A stretch of 64,000 nt of DNA, from the NCBI RefSeq assembly GCF_020515525.1, contig NZ_JAIYEP010000005.1:43768-107767 (forward strand), given 5' to 3'. Below the pieces are notes generated by a model. The model saw only the letters and a list, made by a program, of their open reading frames with translations, was not told the DNA's origin and did no database searches. This document shows, in pieces, positions 38,338 through 47,693 of the stretch; the stretch's first letter is position 1, and every line of letters starts with the position of its first letter. A program made the translations under genes and the position numbers. The stretch is from Rhodococcus yananensis (GTDB lineage: Bacteria; Actinomycetota; Actinomycetes; Mycobacteriales; Mycobacteriaceae).

Positions 38338-39057
38338 TCAGATTCGGCCGTGCACGCGTTCGTGGAGGGCTTCCATGCGCACGTCGAGGTCGCGTGCGGT
38401 CTCCGCGGCGACCCGCAGTTCGTCGCGGAGTTCTTCGGGGACGTCGCGGTCGTGCTTGTAGTAGATCTTGTGCTCGAGGCTCGCCCAGAAATCCATCGCG
38501 ACCGTGCGGATCTGCAGTTCGACGTACACCGATTCGACGCGGTCGGACATGAACACGGGGATCTCGACGATGACGTGGACACTGCGGTACCCGTTGGGTT
38601 TGGGGCGGGCGATGTAGTCCTCGATCTCGATGACGGCGACGTCGCCCTGCCGGGTGATCATCTCCATGATGGAGTACACATCCGAGATGAAGCTGCAGGT
38701 GATGCGGATTCCCGCGATGTCGCGGACGTACTCGCGGATCCCCTCGAGCGTGGGCGGGGCGCCCTTGCGTTCGGCCTTCGCGAGGATCGACTCGGGAGAC
38801 TTGAGCCGCGACTTCACGTGCTCGATGGGGTTGTAGGCGCGAGCGTAGGTGAACTCGTCGCGCAAGATGTTGATCTTCGTCATCATCTCGTCGATGCCGA
38901 ACTTGTACACCATGAGGAACCGCGCGAGTTCCTGGCTCAGGTCCGGCAACGGGACCAGGATGTCCAGCCGCTCGTCGACAGGCGGCTGCTCGTCGATGCT
39001 GCGGGCCTCGTCGGGTCCGGACGCTCCCTGGTCAGGTTCGCCCACGGTCGTCGTCAC
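38338..39057 (-). CDS. Small alarmone synthetase (RelA/SpoT synthetase domain, RelQ-like)
   Basis: The GTG at 39057 has AGGAGG 6 bases upstream; 239 residues. The synthetase domain covers most of the protein: SRLKSPESILAKAERKG, VRDIAGIRITCSFISDVYSI (with the RD..G loop), KPNGYRSVHVIVEIPVF and VYVELQIRTVAMDFWASLEH (the ELQIRT/DFWA signature). No HD hydrolase, TGS or ACT domain is present. It makes (p)ppGpp-type alarmones from ATP plus GTP or GDP. Its start lies inside the 3' end of the MFS gene (26-bp overlap), so the two are co-expressed. Confidence 0.95.
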   Translation of the reverse strand: MTTTVGEPDQGASGPDEARSIDEQPPVDERLDILVPLPDLSQELARFLMVYKFGIDEMMTKINILRDEFTYARAYNPIEHVKSRLKSPESILAKAERKGAPPTLEGIREYVRDIAGIRITCSFISDVYSIMEMITRQGDVAVIEIEDYIARPKPNGYRSVHVIVEIPVFMSDRVESVYVELQIRTVAMDFWASLEHKIYYKHDRDVPEELRDELRVAAETARDLDVRMEALHERVHGRI

Positions 39058-40372
39058 TTCGTTCCTCCTCGACATGTACCGTCCCCGAGTCTGCCAGCTT
39101 TCCGCGTGGGGACGACCTACGGTCGGCAAAAACCTGCCGCAACGTGCGCGGATACACCCCGGTTTCCCGTCTCGCCTTGGCTCGGGTCACGAGTACGCCG
39201 ACGAGCGCGAGGATCCACACGGGGTACTGGGCGAGCCACGCGACACGGAACGAATCGAAGCCGTACCCGCCGAACGCGTCGAGCAGCAACCCCATCGTCT
39301 GCACCACGAGGAGGGTCGCGAGGAACCCGCCGATGTTGACGATGCCCTGCGCGGTACCGAGCACCGGCGTGGGGTTGAAGGTGCGTGCATAATCGAAGCC
39401 CACCATCGATCCGGGGCCGCCCACCGAGATGACGACGATGAGCAGGATCAGCAACCACAGGGGCGCCCGGCCGGGCAGCGCGAGGACGACGGTCCACATC
39501 GTGGCGCACGCGGCGATGATGGTCAGTACGAGCAGCGACCGCCGGTTCGGGAACCGCCCGGTGAGGATCCCGAGGATCGGCCCGGCTGCGATGGCGGTGC
39601 CCACCGACACCGTGAGCATCGAACCGGCAGCGGCGGCGGACAGTCCCTGCGCGGATTCGAGGTAGGGGACGCCCCACATCAACGCGAACGTCGTCACCGA
39701 GAACTGGGTGCCCATGTGCGTGAAGAACCCGAGGCGGGTGCCGGGCCTGCGCCACACGACTCCGATCTGGACGACGGTCTCCCTGATGCCGGCGGGTGTG
39801 AAGTCCTCGCGTACGCCGGTGGGGCTGTCGCGGACGACGGCGACGACGAGGACGCACGCGAGGACGCCGAGCGCGGCGGCGCTGCCGTAGGCGGCGGTCC
39901 ATCCGATGTCGGTGAGGATCAGGACGAACGGCACGGCGGAGAGCACCTGTCCGAGTTGCCCGAAGATGCCGGTGAGCTGCGAGACGACCGGGATGCGTCG
40001 AGCCGCGAACCACACCGGCACGAGGCGCAGCACGGAGATGAAGGTGAGTGCGTCACCGACGCCGACGAAGACGCGGGCTGCGTACGCGAGGGGCAGCGAC
40101 TCGGTGATCGCGAGGACGAGTTGCGCGGTCGCCATGGTCGCGGCGCCGAGCGCCACGACCTTCCGCGACCCCCACCGGTCGAGGAGCACCCCCGCGGGAA
40201 TCTGCATCCCCGCGTACACGATGAGCTGCAGGACGACGAAGCCGGACAGCACGGACGGGGAGATCTGGAAGCGTTCGGTCGCGGCGAGCCCGGACACACC
40301 GAAGGTGGTGCGGTGCAGGACCGCGACCACGTATGCGAATACTCCGACGCCCCAGACCAGCCACGATTTCAT
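39032..40372 (-). CDS. Major facilitator superfamily transporter
   Basis: From the ATG at 40372 (MKSWLVWGVGVFAYVVAVLH) the protein has 446 residues and about 12 membrane helices. The loop 2-3 motif is GVLLDRWGSRKVVALG, and the loop 8-9 repeat is GPILGILTGRFPNRRSLLVL. The family includes nitrate/nitrite-type and many uncharacterised carriers. A TTG at 40393 would extend it by 7 residues. The last 30 residues are a charged cytoplasmic tail (SDDDRGRT). The 3' end overlaps the alarmone synthetase gene. Confidence 0.9.
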   Translation of the reverse strand: MKSWLVWGVGVFAYVVAVLHRTTFGVSGLAATERFQISPSVLSGFVVLQLIVYAGMQIPAGVLLDRWGSRKVVALGAATMATAQLVLAITESLPLAYAARVFVGVGDALTFISVLRLVPVWFAARRIPVVSQLTGIFGQLGQVLSAVPFVLILTDIGWTAAYGSAAALGVLACVLVVAVVRDSPTGVREDFTPAGIRETVVQIGVVWRRPGTRLGFFTHMGTQFSVTTFALMWGVPYLESAQGLSAAAAGSMLTVSVGTAIAAGPILGILTGRFPNRRSLLVLTIIAACATMWTVVLALPGRAPLWLLILLIVVISVGGPGSMVGFDYARTFNPTPVLGTAQGIVNIGGFLATLLVVQTMGLLLDAFGGYGFDSFRVAWLAQYPVWILALVGVLVTRAKARRETGVYPRTLRQVFADRRSSPRGKLADSGTVHVEEERSDDDRGRT

Positions 40373-40406
40373 GATGGGAAAACGATACGACAAATTCTCT
40401 TACCGA

Positions 40407-40422
40407 GAGTAACGAGTTACTC
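40407..40422. promoter_or_regulatory. Palindrome GAGTAAC-GA-GTTACTC
   Basis: Perfect 7-bp arms lie about 35 bp before the MFS gene start and overlap the stop codon of the aldo/keto reductase gene upstream. Size and place fit an operator for a TetR-like repressor of the transporter; a weak terminator is the alternative. Confidence 0.4.
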
Positions 40423-41412
40423 GCGCCCGAGGGACACCCACAGGGGATCCGACGCCCGCGCCCCCACGACCCGGTCGGCGAGCGCGTCGAGCCGCTGCAC
40501 CTGCCCACCGGTGAGCGTCACGTCGAGCGCACCGGCGTTCTCGTCGACCCTCGCCGCGAACCGCGTTCCCGGAATCGGCACCGACGGCAGACCGAACGCG
40601 CGGGCCTTCACACCGAGCCACGCCAACGCCACCTGCGCGACCGTCGCGCCCGTCTCGTCGGCCACGGCACGCACCGCACCGCGCACGTCGAGGTTGGCGG
40701 GCAACGCATCGGCGTCGAACCGTGGAAACCGGCGACGCAGATCACCGTCACCGATATGTGCGGGATCGAACGCATCGGTGAGCAGACCGCGGCTCACCGG
40801 CGAGAACGGCACGAATCCGATGCCGAGTTCGGCCGCGGTGGGCACGACGTTCCGTTCGACGTCCCGCGAGACGATGCTCCACTCCGACTGGATCGCCGCG
40901 ATCGGATGCACCGCGTGAGCGCGGCGCAGTTCGTCACCCGTGGCCTCCGACAACCCGAGGTGACGGACCTTCCCTGCCCGTACGAGCTCGGCCATCGCCC
41001 CGACGGTCTCCTCGATCGGCACGTCCGGGTCGACCCGATGCAGGTAGTACAGGTCGACGACGTCCACGCCGAGCCGCTGCAACGACGCATCGATCGACTC
41101 GCGCACATGGTCGGGGCGCCCGTCGATCCCGCGGTTCCCGTTCGCCGGATTCCCGACGAGCCCGAACTTCGTGGCGAGCTGCACCTCGTCGCGTCGGTCG
41201 GCCAGCAGCTTCCCGACGACCTGCTCGCTGAGTCCGCTGCCGTAGACGTTCGCGGTGTCGAGGAAGGTGACACCGATGTCGACGGCGTGGTGCAGTGTCG
41301 CGAGGGCCTCCGCGGGATCGGCCGGCCCGTACACCGGGGCGACGGACATGGCGCCGTACCCCTGCGCACTGACGGTCAGGCCGGGGGCGAGTTCGACGGT
41401 GGGGACGGTCAT
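40417..41412 (-). CDS. Aldo/keto reductase
   Basis: The 331-residue protein has the AKR catalytic set: Asp and Tyr in [14 protein letters not shown], Lys in QLATKFG and His in [16 protein letters not shown]-binding SVPIPGTRF lies near residue 275. It reduces aldehydes or ketones with NADPH. It resembles the AKR13-like 'general stress' group; substrate unknown. The start ATG is at 41412 with AGGAGAA nearby. It is divergent from the gene at 41546. Confidence 0.93.
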   Translation of the reverse strand: MTVPTVELAPGLTVSAQGYGAMSVAPVYGPADPAEALATLHHAVDIGVTFLDTANVYGSGLSEQVVGKLLADRRDEVQLATKFGLVGNPANGNRGIDGRPDHVRESIDASLQRLGVDVVDLYYLHRVDPDVPIEETVGAMAELVRAGKVRHLGLSEATGDELRRAHAVHPIAAIQSEWSIVSRDVERNVVPTAAELGIGFVPFSPVSRGLLTDAFDPAHIGDGDLRRRFPRFDADALPANLDVRGAVRAVADETGATVAQVALAWLGVKARAFGLPSVPIPGTRFAARVDENAGALDVTLTGGQVQRLDALADRVVGARASDPLWVSLGRE

Positions 41413-41545
41413 CGCGGGATTCTCCTCGGAGTCGGCGGCACGCGTACCTCACACACGGCACGCCCGTCGATCCTTCCGCACATCCACGCTCGGCGCAGGA
41501 TCCGAAATCGCAGTGAAGCAAGTGCCCCGCGCCTACGCTGGGTCC

Positions 41546-42118
41546 ATGGCGATCGACTGGCTCCGGCTGCAGCGCACCGCCCGAGCGGGATTCGACGATC
41601 GGCTCGCCCGGATCGACGACTGGTCGGCCCCCACCCCGGACACCGAGTGGACCGTCGCCGATCTGGTACGGCACGTCGTCGACGAGCAACGGTGGGTGGC
41701 GCCTCTCCTGTCGGGCCGCACCCTCGACGAGGCGGAGGCATCGCTGGCACCGATCGGCGACGACCTGCGGTCCGAGTGGTCGCGCTACGCCGAGCAGGCC
41801 ACCGAGGCGTGGACCGTCACTCCCCCGAACACCGAGGTGCACCTGTCCTACGGCGCCGTCCCGTGCATCGCCTATCTGCGCCAGCAGGTCGGCGACACCG
41901 CCGTGCACACGTGGGACCTCGCGCGCGCCACCGGGGACGACGAACGACTCGATCCCGATCTCGTCGACGCCGTGTGGGCCGATCTCGAACCGCAACGCGA
42001 CCTGCTCGCCGCCAGCGGCCTGTTCGCCGATCCGATCGCACTTCCCTACGACGCACCCGTCCAGGACCGGCTCATCGCCCTCACCGGGCGCGACCCACGA
42101 CCCCGGGGGAGATCATGA
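41546..42118 (+). CDS. TIGR03086/mycothiol-dependent (DinB-like) family protein
   Basis: The 190-residue protein ([20 protein letters not shown]) has the four-helix layout of mycothiol-dependent maleylpyruvate isomerase-like proteins. The metal-ligand-like histidines are in [12 protein letters not shown] and [15 protein letters not shown], followed by the C-terminal cap ([20 protein letters not shown]). Such proteins use mycothiol, the actinobacterial thiol, in transferase or isomerase reactions, but the reaction here is unknown. Its stop overlaps the ilvD start by 4 bp (ATGA), so it is co-translated with ilvD. Confidence 0.8.
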   Translation: MAIDWLRLQRTARAGFDDRLARIDDWSAPTPDTEWTVADLVRHVVDEQRWVAPLLSGRTLDEAEASLAPIGDDLRSEWSRYAEQATEAWTVTPPNTEVHLSYGAVPCIAYLRQQVGDTAVHTWDLARATGDDERLDPDLVDAVWADLEPQRDLLAASGLFADPIALPYDAPVQDRLIALTGRDPRPRGRS

Positions 42119-43839
42119 ACGACAGCAGCCAACCCGACGACAACGCCGCGCACGTCGACATCAAACCCCGCAGCCGCGACGTCACCGACGGCATGGAGAA
42201 AGCCGCGTCCCGCGGCATGCTCCGCGCCGTCGGCATGGGCGACGACGACTGGGCCAGATCCCAGATCGGTGTCGCCTCGTCGTGGAACGAGATCACCCCG
42301 TGCAACCTGTCGCTGGACCGGCTCGCGCAGGCCGTCAAGGACGGGGTGTTCGCGGCCGGCGGCTACCCGCTCGAGTTCGGCACGATCTCCGTCTCCGACG
42401 GCATCTCCATGGGACACGAGGGCATGCATTTCTCGCTGGTGTCCCGCGAGGTGATCGCCGACAGTGTCGAGACGGTGATGCAGGCCGAACGTCTCGACGG
42501 GTCGGTGCTGCTCGCGGGCTGCGACAAGTCGCTGCCGGGCATGCTGATGGCGGCGGCACGCCTCGATCTCGCGTCGGTGTTCCTGTACGCGGGATCGATC
42601 CTGCCGGGCACCGCGAAACTCTCCGACGGCACCGAACGCGACGTGACGATCATCGACGCGTTCGAGGCCGTCGGCGCGTGCGCGCGGGGTCTGCTGCCCG
42701 AATCCGATCTCGACGCCATCGAACGCGCCATCTGCCCCGGCGAGGGTGCCTGCGGTGGCATGTACACGGCGAACACGATGGCCAGTGCCGCCGAAGCGCT
42801 CGGCATGTCGCTGCCGGGAAGCGCGTCCCCACCGGCCACCGACCGTCGACGTGACGGATTCGCGCGGCGCAGCGGCCGGGCCGTCGTGGAGTTACTGCGA
42901 CGCGGCATCACCGCCTCCGACATCCTCACGAAGGAGGCGTTCGAGAACGCGATCGCCGTGGTGATGGCGTTCGGTGGCTCCACGAACGCGGTGCTGCACC
43001 TCCTGGCGATCGCCCACGAGGCCGACGTCGACCTGACCCTCGACGACTTCGTGCGGGTCGGGGCGCGCGTGCCCCACCTGGCCGACGTCAAACCGTTCGG
43101 CCGGTACGTGATGAAGGACGTCGACCACATCGGTGGTGTGCCGGTCGTGATGAAGGCCCTGCTCGACGCGGGACTGCTGCACGGCGGATGTCTCACCGTC
43201 ACCGGCGGGACGGTCGCGGAGAACCTGGCGGGCATCGCCCCACCCGACCCGGACGGGAAGGTGCTGCGCGCATTGGCGCAGCCCATCCACCCGACGGGAG
43301 GCATCACGATCCTGCGGGGCAGTCTGGCGCCGGGGGGTGCGGTGGTGAAGTCCGCGGGGTTCGACGAGTCGGTCTTCGAGGGCACCGCGCGGGTGTTCGA
43401 ACGCGAACGGGCCGCGATGGACGCCCTCGAGGACGGCACGATCACCGCCGGCGACGTCGTCGTCATCCGCTACGAGGGCCCGAAGGGCGGACCGGGGATG
43501 CGGGAGATGCTCGCGATCACCGGCGCGATCAAAGGTGCCGGTCTCGGCAAGGACGTGCTGCTGCTGACCGACGGCCGGTTCTCCGGTGGCACCACCGGGT
43601 TGTGTGTCGGGCACGTGGCGCCCGAGGCGGTCGACGCCGGGCCGATCGCGTTCGTGCGGGACGGCGACCGGATCCGGCTCGATGTCGCGAACGGTCTGCT
43701 CGACGTGCTCGTCGACGAGACCGAGATGCAGCAGCGGCGGCAGGGCTGGGAGCCGCTGCCGCCGCGCTACACGAAGGGTGTCCTCGCGAAGTACACGAAG
43801 CTGGTCGGGTCCGCGTCACGGGGCGCCGTGTGCGGGTGA
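42115..43839 (+). CDS. ilvD: Dihydroxy-acid dehydratase
   Basis: The 574-residue enzyme has both IlvD signatures, [16 protein letters not shown] and, in the C-terminal half, [21 protein letters not shown] third Fe-S cysteine is in [20 protein letters not shown]. It dehydrates 2,3-dihydroxy acids to 2-keto acids in isoleucine and valine synthesis, using an Fe-S cluster and Mg2+. The first 15 residues are a variable tail. GGGGGAGA sits directly upstream of the ATG. No other ilv genes are nearby. Confidence 0.96.
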   Translation: MNDSSQPDDNAAHVDIKPRSRDVTDGMEKAASRGMLRAVGMGDDDWARSQIGVASSWNEITPCNLSLDRLAQAVKDGVFAAGGYPLEFGTISVSDGISMGHEGMHFSLVSREVIADSVETVMQAERLDGSVLLAGCDKSLPGMLMAAARLDLASVFLYAGSILPGTAKLSDGTERDVTIIDAFEAVGACARGLLPESDLDAIERAICPGEGACGGMYTANTMASAAEALGMSLPGSASPPATDRRRDGFARRSGRAVVELLRRGITASDILTKEAFENAIAVVMAFGGSTNAVLHLLAIAHEADVDLTLDDFVRVGARVPHLADVKPFGRYVMKDVDHIGGVPVVMKALLDAGLLHGGCLTVTGGTVAENLAGIAPPDPDGKVLRALAQPIHPTGGITILRGSLAPGGAVVKSAGFDESVFEGTARVFERERAAMDALEDGTITAGDVVVIRYEGPKGGPGMREMLAITGAIKGAGLGKDVLLLTDGRFSGGTTGLCVGHVAPEAVDAGPIAFVRDGDRIRLDVANGLLDVLVDETEMQQRRQGWEPLPPRYTKGVLAKYTKLVGSASRGAVCG

Positions 43840-43852
43840 CCGTCCCCGACGA

Positions 43853-44515
43853 TCAGATCGGATGGAATCCGGAGCCCACGCCACCGCGAGCGTTGATGTC
43901 ATCGAAGATCACGTCGATGTTGGTACCCACCTCCGGGCCGATGCACGGCGCCATCAGGTAGGCGTTCACCATCGCCACCAGGGTGGTGCCCACCACGAGC
44001 GGTGCACCCGAGTCGCCCTCGACGACACAGACCTGGGACCAGGTCTCCTGCGCCCCGAACACGTCGCCCCACACGACACCGCACGTGTTGCCGGTGGTGC
44101 GGCCCTCCTTGCATGCGATGTTCGGGAAGTCGGCGGGGGCTCCGACCCCGGTGATGGTCACGTTCCCGACCCGGTTGACCGGTACGACCTTGGCGGCGTC
44201 GAACTGGATGACCGCGTAGTCGAGGGAGTCGTTGGTGGACACGATACGACCGACGGTCCCGGCATCGATGTCGTATTCGGCCTTGACGGTCATTCCGGGG
44301 TCGCCGCAGTGCCCGGCGGTCAACCCGACGAGACGGCCCGCACCGTCGTAGCCGATGGTGGTGAGCGTGCAGTCGAAGATGTCCTCGGATCCGTTGCCGA
44401 GGGTGATACCGGAGCCACCGCCGAGTGTCACCGGCGGCGCCGCGGCGGCCACCCCCGAGCCACCTGCGATCAGAGCGACCGCGGCCGCGAGCACCAAACC
44501 GAATCGTTTGAACAT
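43853..44515 (-). CDS. Secreted chymotrypsin-like (S1) serine protease
   Basis: The ATG at 44515 (MFKRFGLVLAAAVALIAGGS) has GGGAGGG 6 bases upstream; 220 residues. It has a signal peptide (cut after AAA, about residue 29). The catalytic triad is His in VGLTAGHCGD, Asp in DSLDYAVIQF and Ser in VVEGDSGAPLV. The cysteine pairs (AGHC, IACK, TCGV, VCVV, PCIG) suggest disulfides. No PDZ domain. It resembles small actinobacterial alpha-lytic-type or mycobacterial secreted trypsin-like proteases, but without a pro-domain. Confidence 0.92.
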   Translation of the reverse strand: MFKRFGLVLAAAVALIAGGSGVAAAAPPVTLGGGSGITLGNGSEDIFDCTLTTIGYDGAGRLVGLTAGHCGDPGMTVKAEYDIDAGTVGRIVSTNDSLDYAVIQFDAAKVVPVNRVGNVTITGVGAPADFPNIACKEGRTTGNTCGVVWGDVFGAQETWSQVCVVEGDSGAPLVVGTTLVAMVNAYLMAPCIGPEVGTNIDVIFDDINARGGVGSGFHPI

Positions 44516-44572
44516 CGATGTCCCTCCCACACGGCCCGGTCAGGCCGCTTTCGCGGAAAGATTACTAGAGAT

Positions 44573-44593
44573 CCACGCCACACGACGGCGTGG
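44573..44593. terminator. Hairpin CCACGCC-N7-GGCGTGG
   Basis: Perfect 7-bp arms lie 17 bp past the stop of the minus-strand gene 44611-45375 and upstream of the serine protease. Likely terminator of the first and insulator of the second. Confidence 0.5.
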
Positions 44594-44610
44594 TCGCGAT
44601 CCCGCGACGG

Positions 44611-45375
44611 TCAGGATCCGGCTCCGAGGCTCTCGAGCGCCTTCCTCGCCTCCTCCAGCTCACGGCTGAGCTGAGCGACCCGGTCCTCCGCGGCGCGACG
44701 CGCCTCGTCGATCACCGACTGCACCGCCTCCACCGCGGTCTCGTCGCCGAGCGCCCGGACGGCGCGTTCGACGGCGTCGGGGGTCACGGGCGCCGGCTTC
44801 CCGATCTTCTTCGTGCCCTGCGCCACCCCGACCGTCCACTCGTTCTCCGGATCGATGGTGACGGTGATGGTGATGGCCGGCTGCTTCTTCGCCGGTTTGC
44901 GCGCGGGACGCGGTTTCGGGGCGTCGGCCGCCGCGGTGGTGCCGGTGGACGGTTGCGTCACGGGTGTCTTCTCCTGCGTAGCTTTCGGCGCGACCGGCGC
45001 CGCGGTGGGTTTCGGTGACGGGACCTTCGACGCCGGCGTGCTCGACGCCGGCGTGCTCGACGCCGGCGTGTCGGCGGGTCTGCGTGCGGCGGGCGCAGCA
45101 GTTGTCTTCTTCGCGGCTGCCGCGCGGGCCTGCGCGGGTTCGCGGGTCGCCCGCAGCTCGTCGGCTTCGAACGGGAGTTCGTCGTCGACCCCCTTGGGGC
45201 GGACGGTGACGGTGTTGCCGGACACGGCCACGGCCCGCGCGGACGCGCCCGGCGCAATTCCGAGGCTGGGAATGCCCTCGACGAGATACACCGTGGCGCG
45301 GCGGCCCTCCGCGATCGCCGCGCTCAGTTCGGTGAGCTGGTCCGGGGTCAGATGGTCCCGTTTGCGGGGAGGCAT
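44611..45375 (-). CDS. DUF6319-like protein with Pro/Ala-rich linker
   Basis: The ATG at 45375 (MPPRKRDHLTPDQLTELSAA) follows AAAGGA by 5 bases; 254 residues. An N-terminal domain (1-85: YLVEGIPSLGIAPGASARAV) is followed by a Lys/Pro/Ala/Thr-rich linker (about 90-165) containing tandem STPAS repeats. A C-terminal domain comes next (ITITVTIDPENEWTVGVAQG) and then a coiled-coil (VAQLSRELEEARKALESL). Such proteins are conserved in actinobacteria without known function. It is divergent from the cyclase at 45515. Confidence 0.8.
   Translation of the reverse strand: MPPRKRDHLTPDQLTELSAAIAEGRRATVYLVEGIPSLGIAPGASARAVAVSGNTVTVRPKGVDDELPFEADELRATREPAQARAAAAKKTTAAPAARRPADTPASSTPASSTPASKVPSPKPTAAPVAPKATQEKTPVTQPSTGTTAAADAPKPRPARKPAKKQPAITITVTIDPENEWTVGVAQGTKKIGKPAPVTPDAVERAVRALGDETAVEAVQSVIDEARRAAEDRVAQLSRELEEARKALESLGAGS
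45027..45071. repeat. Three tandem 15-bp repeats inside the DUF6319-like gene
   Basis: TCGACGCCGGCGTGC occurs at 45027-45041 and 45042-45056, with a one-base variant at 45057-45071. The repeats are in frame and encode the STPAS units of the linker, so copy changes would only change linker length. Confidence 0.95.
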
Positions 45376-45514
45376 GCTCGTCCTTTCACATGTCGCGCTT
45401 TCACGTGTCGCGGTGATCGACGGCGCCCACTGTCGCACACGTGTACGACAGGGTTCGCCGCGGCCACGGATACCGGAACGTGTGTTCTGCGCCTCGGCAG
45501 GGAAAGATGTCGGT

Positions 45515-46558
45515 GTGTCCTCGCCGCAGCCGGAACCCCTTCCCGAATCCGAGCTGCTCGCTGCCGTCCAGACCGAGCTCGAGCGAAGCCTGCTCGGCGG
45601 GCCCCGCCGGTACACGGTGGAGCAGGTCGCCGCGATGTCGGGGATGGACGCACCGCGCGTGCGCAGGCTGTGGCAGGCACTCGGGTTCACCGTCGATCCC
45701 GCGCCGGGCGCAAGAATGTTCACCGACGGCGACGTGGGGGCCCTGCGCGACATCGCCGCGATCGTGGAGAGCGGAGCGATCGACCACAGTCTCGAACTGT
45801 CCGCGGCACGGTCGCTCGGACAGTCGGTGTCCCGCCTCGCCGAATGGGAACTGACGTTGTTCAACTCCCACATGTTCGAGCGGCTCGTCGAGGCGCACGC
45901 CGATTCGTCCCCCGCGCAGATGCGCGGCATCATCGACGACCTCGTCCGGGGCATGTCGACGCGCGCCGAGAGTCTGCAGAGCTACGTCTGGCGCCGGCAC
46001 ATCGTCGCCAACACCGAACGCAACATCGTGCGGCCACAGAGCGGCGCCGTCACCCACGACGTCGTCGTCGGGTTCGCCGACATGGTCGGCTACACCCAGC
46101 TCACCCGCCGCATCGACGCGAACGAACTCGACGAGTTGCTCGAGTACTTCGAGTCTGCGGTGACCGCGGTGATCTCCTCGCACCACGGTTGGGTCATCAA
46201 GACCGTCGGCGACGAGGTGATGTTCGCGGCGGACTCGCCCGCCGACGCCGCCCGCATCGCGATCGATCTGCAGGAGGAGTTCAGCGCCAGCAAGAACACC
46301 CCCGACCTGCGGGTCGGGATGGCGTGGGGTCCGGCGCTGGCGCGTTTCGGTGATCTCTTCGGATCCGTCGTCAACAATGCGGCACGCCTGACGGGCGCGG
46401 CACGACCGGGCACCATCCTGCTCGACGAGAAGCTCGCGGCGGAGCTCGATCCCGACGAGTTCCGAACCCAGCCGTTGCGCCGGTTGCGTGTCAAGGATTT
46501 CCGGCGGTCGCGTCCCTACGTGTTGCGGACCGATCAACGGTCCTCGCGGCGACGCTGA
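45515..46558 (+). CDS. Class III adenylate/guanylate cyclase with MerR-like N-terminal domain
   Basis: The GTG at 45515 has GGAAAG 8 bases upstream (347 aa); a GTG at 45482 is possible. Residues 35-110 read like a MerR winged helix (RYTVEQVAAMSGMDAPRVRR, then MFTDGDVGALRDI). The C-terminal cyclase domain has the first metal Asp in VGFADMVGYTQLT, the purine-contact Lys and second Asp in WVIKTVGDEVMFAADS, and the transition-state Asn/Arg in SVVNNAARLTGAARPGT. All catalytic residues are present, so it should make cAMP from ATP. The layout recalls mycobacterial Rv2212. Confidence 0.92.
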   Translation: MSSPQPEPLPESELLAAVQTELERSLLGGPRRYTVEQVAAMSGMDAPRVRRLWQALGFTVDPAPGARMFTDGDVGALRDIAAIVESGAIDHSLELSAARSLGQSVSRLAEWELTLFNSHMFERLVEAHADSSPAQMRGIIDDLVRGMSTRAESLQSYVWRRHIVANTERNIVRPQSGAVTHDVVVGFADMVGYTQLTRRIDANELDELLEYFESAVTAVISSHHGWVIKTVGDEVMFAADSPADAARIAIDLQEEFSASKNTPDLRVGMAWGPALARFGDLFGSVVNNAARLTGAARPGTILLDEKLAAELDPDEFRTQPLRRLRVKDFRRSRPYVLRTDQRSSRRR

Positions 46559-46593
46559 TCTCCCCCGCCGCCCCGTCCCGTCCCGTCCCGCAG

Positions 46594-46620
46594 TGCCTGC
46601 CACCCGTCGGGTGGTGGGCA
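46594..46620. terminator. Hairpin after the cyclase gene
   Basis: TGCC-tg-CCACCC-gtc-GGGTGG-tg-GGCA pairs 10 bp with a symmetric 2x2 internal loop. It lies 36 bp after the cyclase stop. Just to its left are short CCCGT repeats (46573-46590), again a tandem repeat beside a hairpin. Confidence 0.6.
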
Positions 46621-46650
46621 TTGTGTCGTGGGCCCGATCACTGTAGCCTC

Positions 46651-46666
46651 GGGTTAACAGTAACCC
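46651..46666. promoter_or_regulatory. Palindrome GGGTTA-ACAG-TAACCC upstream of the diiron oxygenase gene
   Basis: Perfect 6-bp arms with a 4-base centre lie 25 bp before the AurF-like start, near the expected transcription start. The shape suits a TetR- or MarR-type operator. No regulator gene is adjacent. Confidence 0.5.
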
Positions 46667-46690
46667 TCAGTCACACTTAAAGGTGGAGGC

Positions 46691-47623
46691 ATGACCGCAT
46701 CGCTCACCCGCGAGAACAGCAAGGGCTTCGTCCCGGGCGTCCCGCTGTCCGATCGCGAGGACACCGCCCGGCGCCTGCTCGCGTCGTCCGCCCGCAAGTC
46801 CTACGACCCGACGATCGAGGTCGACTGGGACGCCCCGATCCCCGACGACAAGTACGGCATGACTCCCGAGTGGAGCACCCTCTACGGCACCGCGTTGTGG
46901 GACGAACTCACCGAGGAACAGCGCATCTCCGTCACCAAGCACGAAGCCGCGAGCGTGTCGAGCGTCGGACTGTGGTTCGAGATCCTGCTCATGCAGATGC
47001 TGTTGCGCGATGTGTACGACCGCAACAAGCACTCCCGTCACGTCCAGTTCGCGCTCACCGAGGTCGCCGACGAATGCCGCCACTCGGTGATGTTCGCGCG
47101 CGCCGGCGAACGTCTCGGCATGCCCGGGTACGGGCCCGCCAACTACATCCACCAGTTGGGCCGACTGTGGGGGATGTTCTTCCGCGGCGCCAACGCCTAC
47201 GCATCGGTGATGGCCGCCGAGGAGATCCTCGACATGATGCAGCGCGAGTTCATGCGCGACGAACGCGTGCAGCCCGTCACCCGGTCGGTCAGCCGCATCC
47301 ACGTCCTCGAGGAGGCCCGGCACATCCGGTTCGCCCGCGAAGAGGTCGCCCGCCGACTCTCCGGCGCGAGCCGCGCGCGCCTGGCGTTCGAGCGCGTCAA
47401 CACCGCCGTCACCGTGTATTTCGTCGTCAAGAGCATGATCCACCCGGACGTGTACGCGAACGCGGGTCTCGATTCCGAGCGGGCCCTGGCGGAGGCGAAG
47501 AACAACCGGCACCATCACGACAAGGTGCGCAGGTCCGGCGCGAAGCTCATGACCTTCCTCGACAGCGTCGGCCTCATCGGTGGACCGTCGAAGATCCTGT
47601 ACAAGAAGGTGCACCTGCTCTGA
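46691..47623 (+). CDS. AurF-family diiron oxygenase
   Basis: The 310-residue helical protein has the carboxylate/His pattern of AurF-type diiron N-oxygenases: VTKHEAASVSS, ALTEVADECRHSVMFARAGE, MAAEEILDMMQRE and IHVLEEARHIRFAREEVARR (ExxxH). AurF itself oxidises p-aminobenzoate to p-nitrobenzoate. Actinobacterial homologs are common and mostly uncharacterised. It starts at the ATG at 46691 after AGGTGGAG. No dedicated reductase is adjacent. The substrate here is unknown. Confidence 0.88.
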   Translation: MTASLTRENSKGFVPGVPLSDREDTARRLLASSARKSYDPTIEVDWDAPIPDDKYGMTPEWSTLYGTALWDELTEEQRISVTKHEAASVSSVGLWFEILLMQMLLRDVYDRNKHSRHVQFALTEVADECRHSVMFARAGERLGMPGYGPANYIHQLGRLWGMFFRGANAYASVMAAEEILDMMQREFMRDERVQPVTRSVSRIHVLEEARHIRFAREEVARRLSGASRARLAFERVNTAVTVYFVVKSMIHPDVYANAGLDSERALAEAKNNRHHHDKVRRSGAKLMTFLDSVGLIGGPSKILYKKVHLL

Positions 47624-47693
47624 CCCTGCCGGGTCGTCTGCTCAGCGGGATCCCGCGGGACGGCGCCGCGCGGACGCGGCTACCCTCCGGCCC

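Noticed and set aside
47650..47662. GCGGGATCCCGC considered as a terminator
   Set aside because: The palindrome has no loop and lies between two genes that may be co-transcribed. Symmetry of this length is expected by chance in GC-rich DNA.
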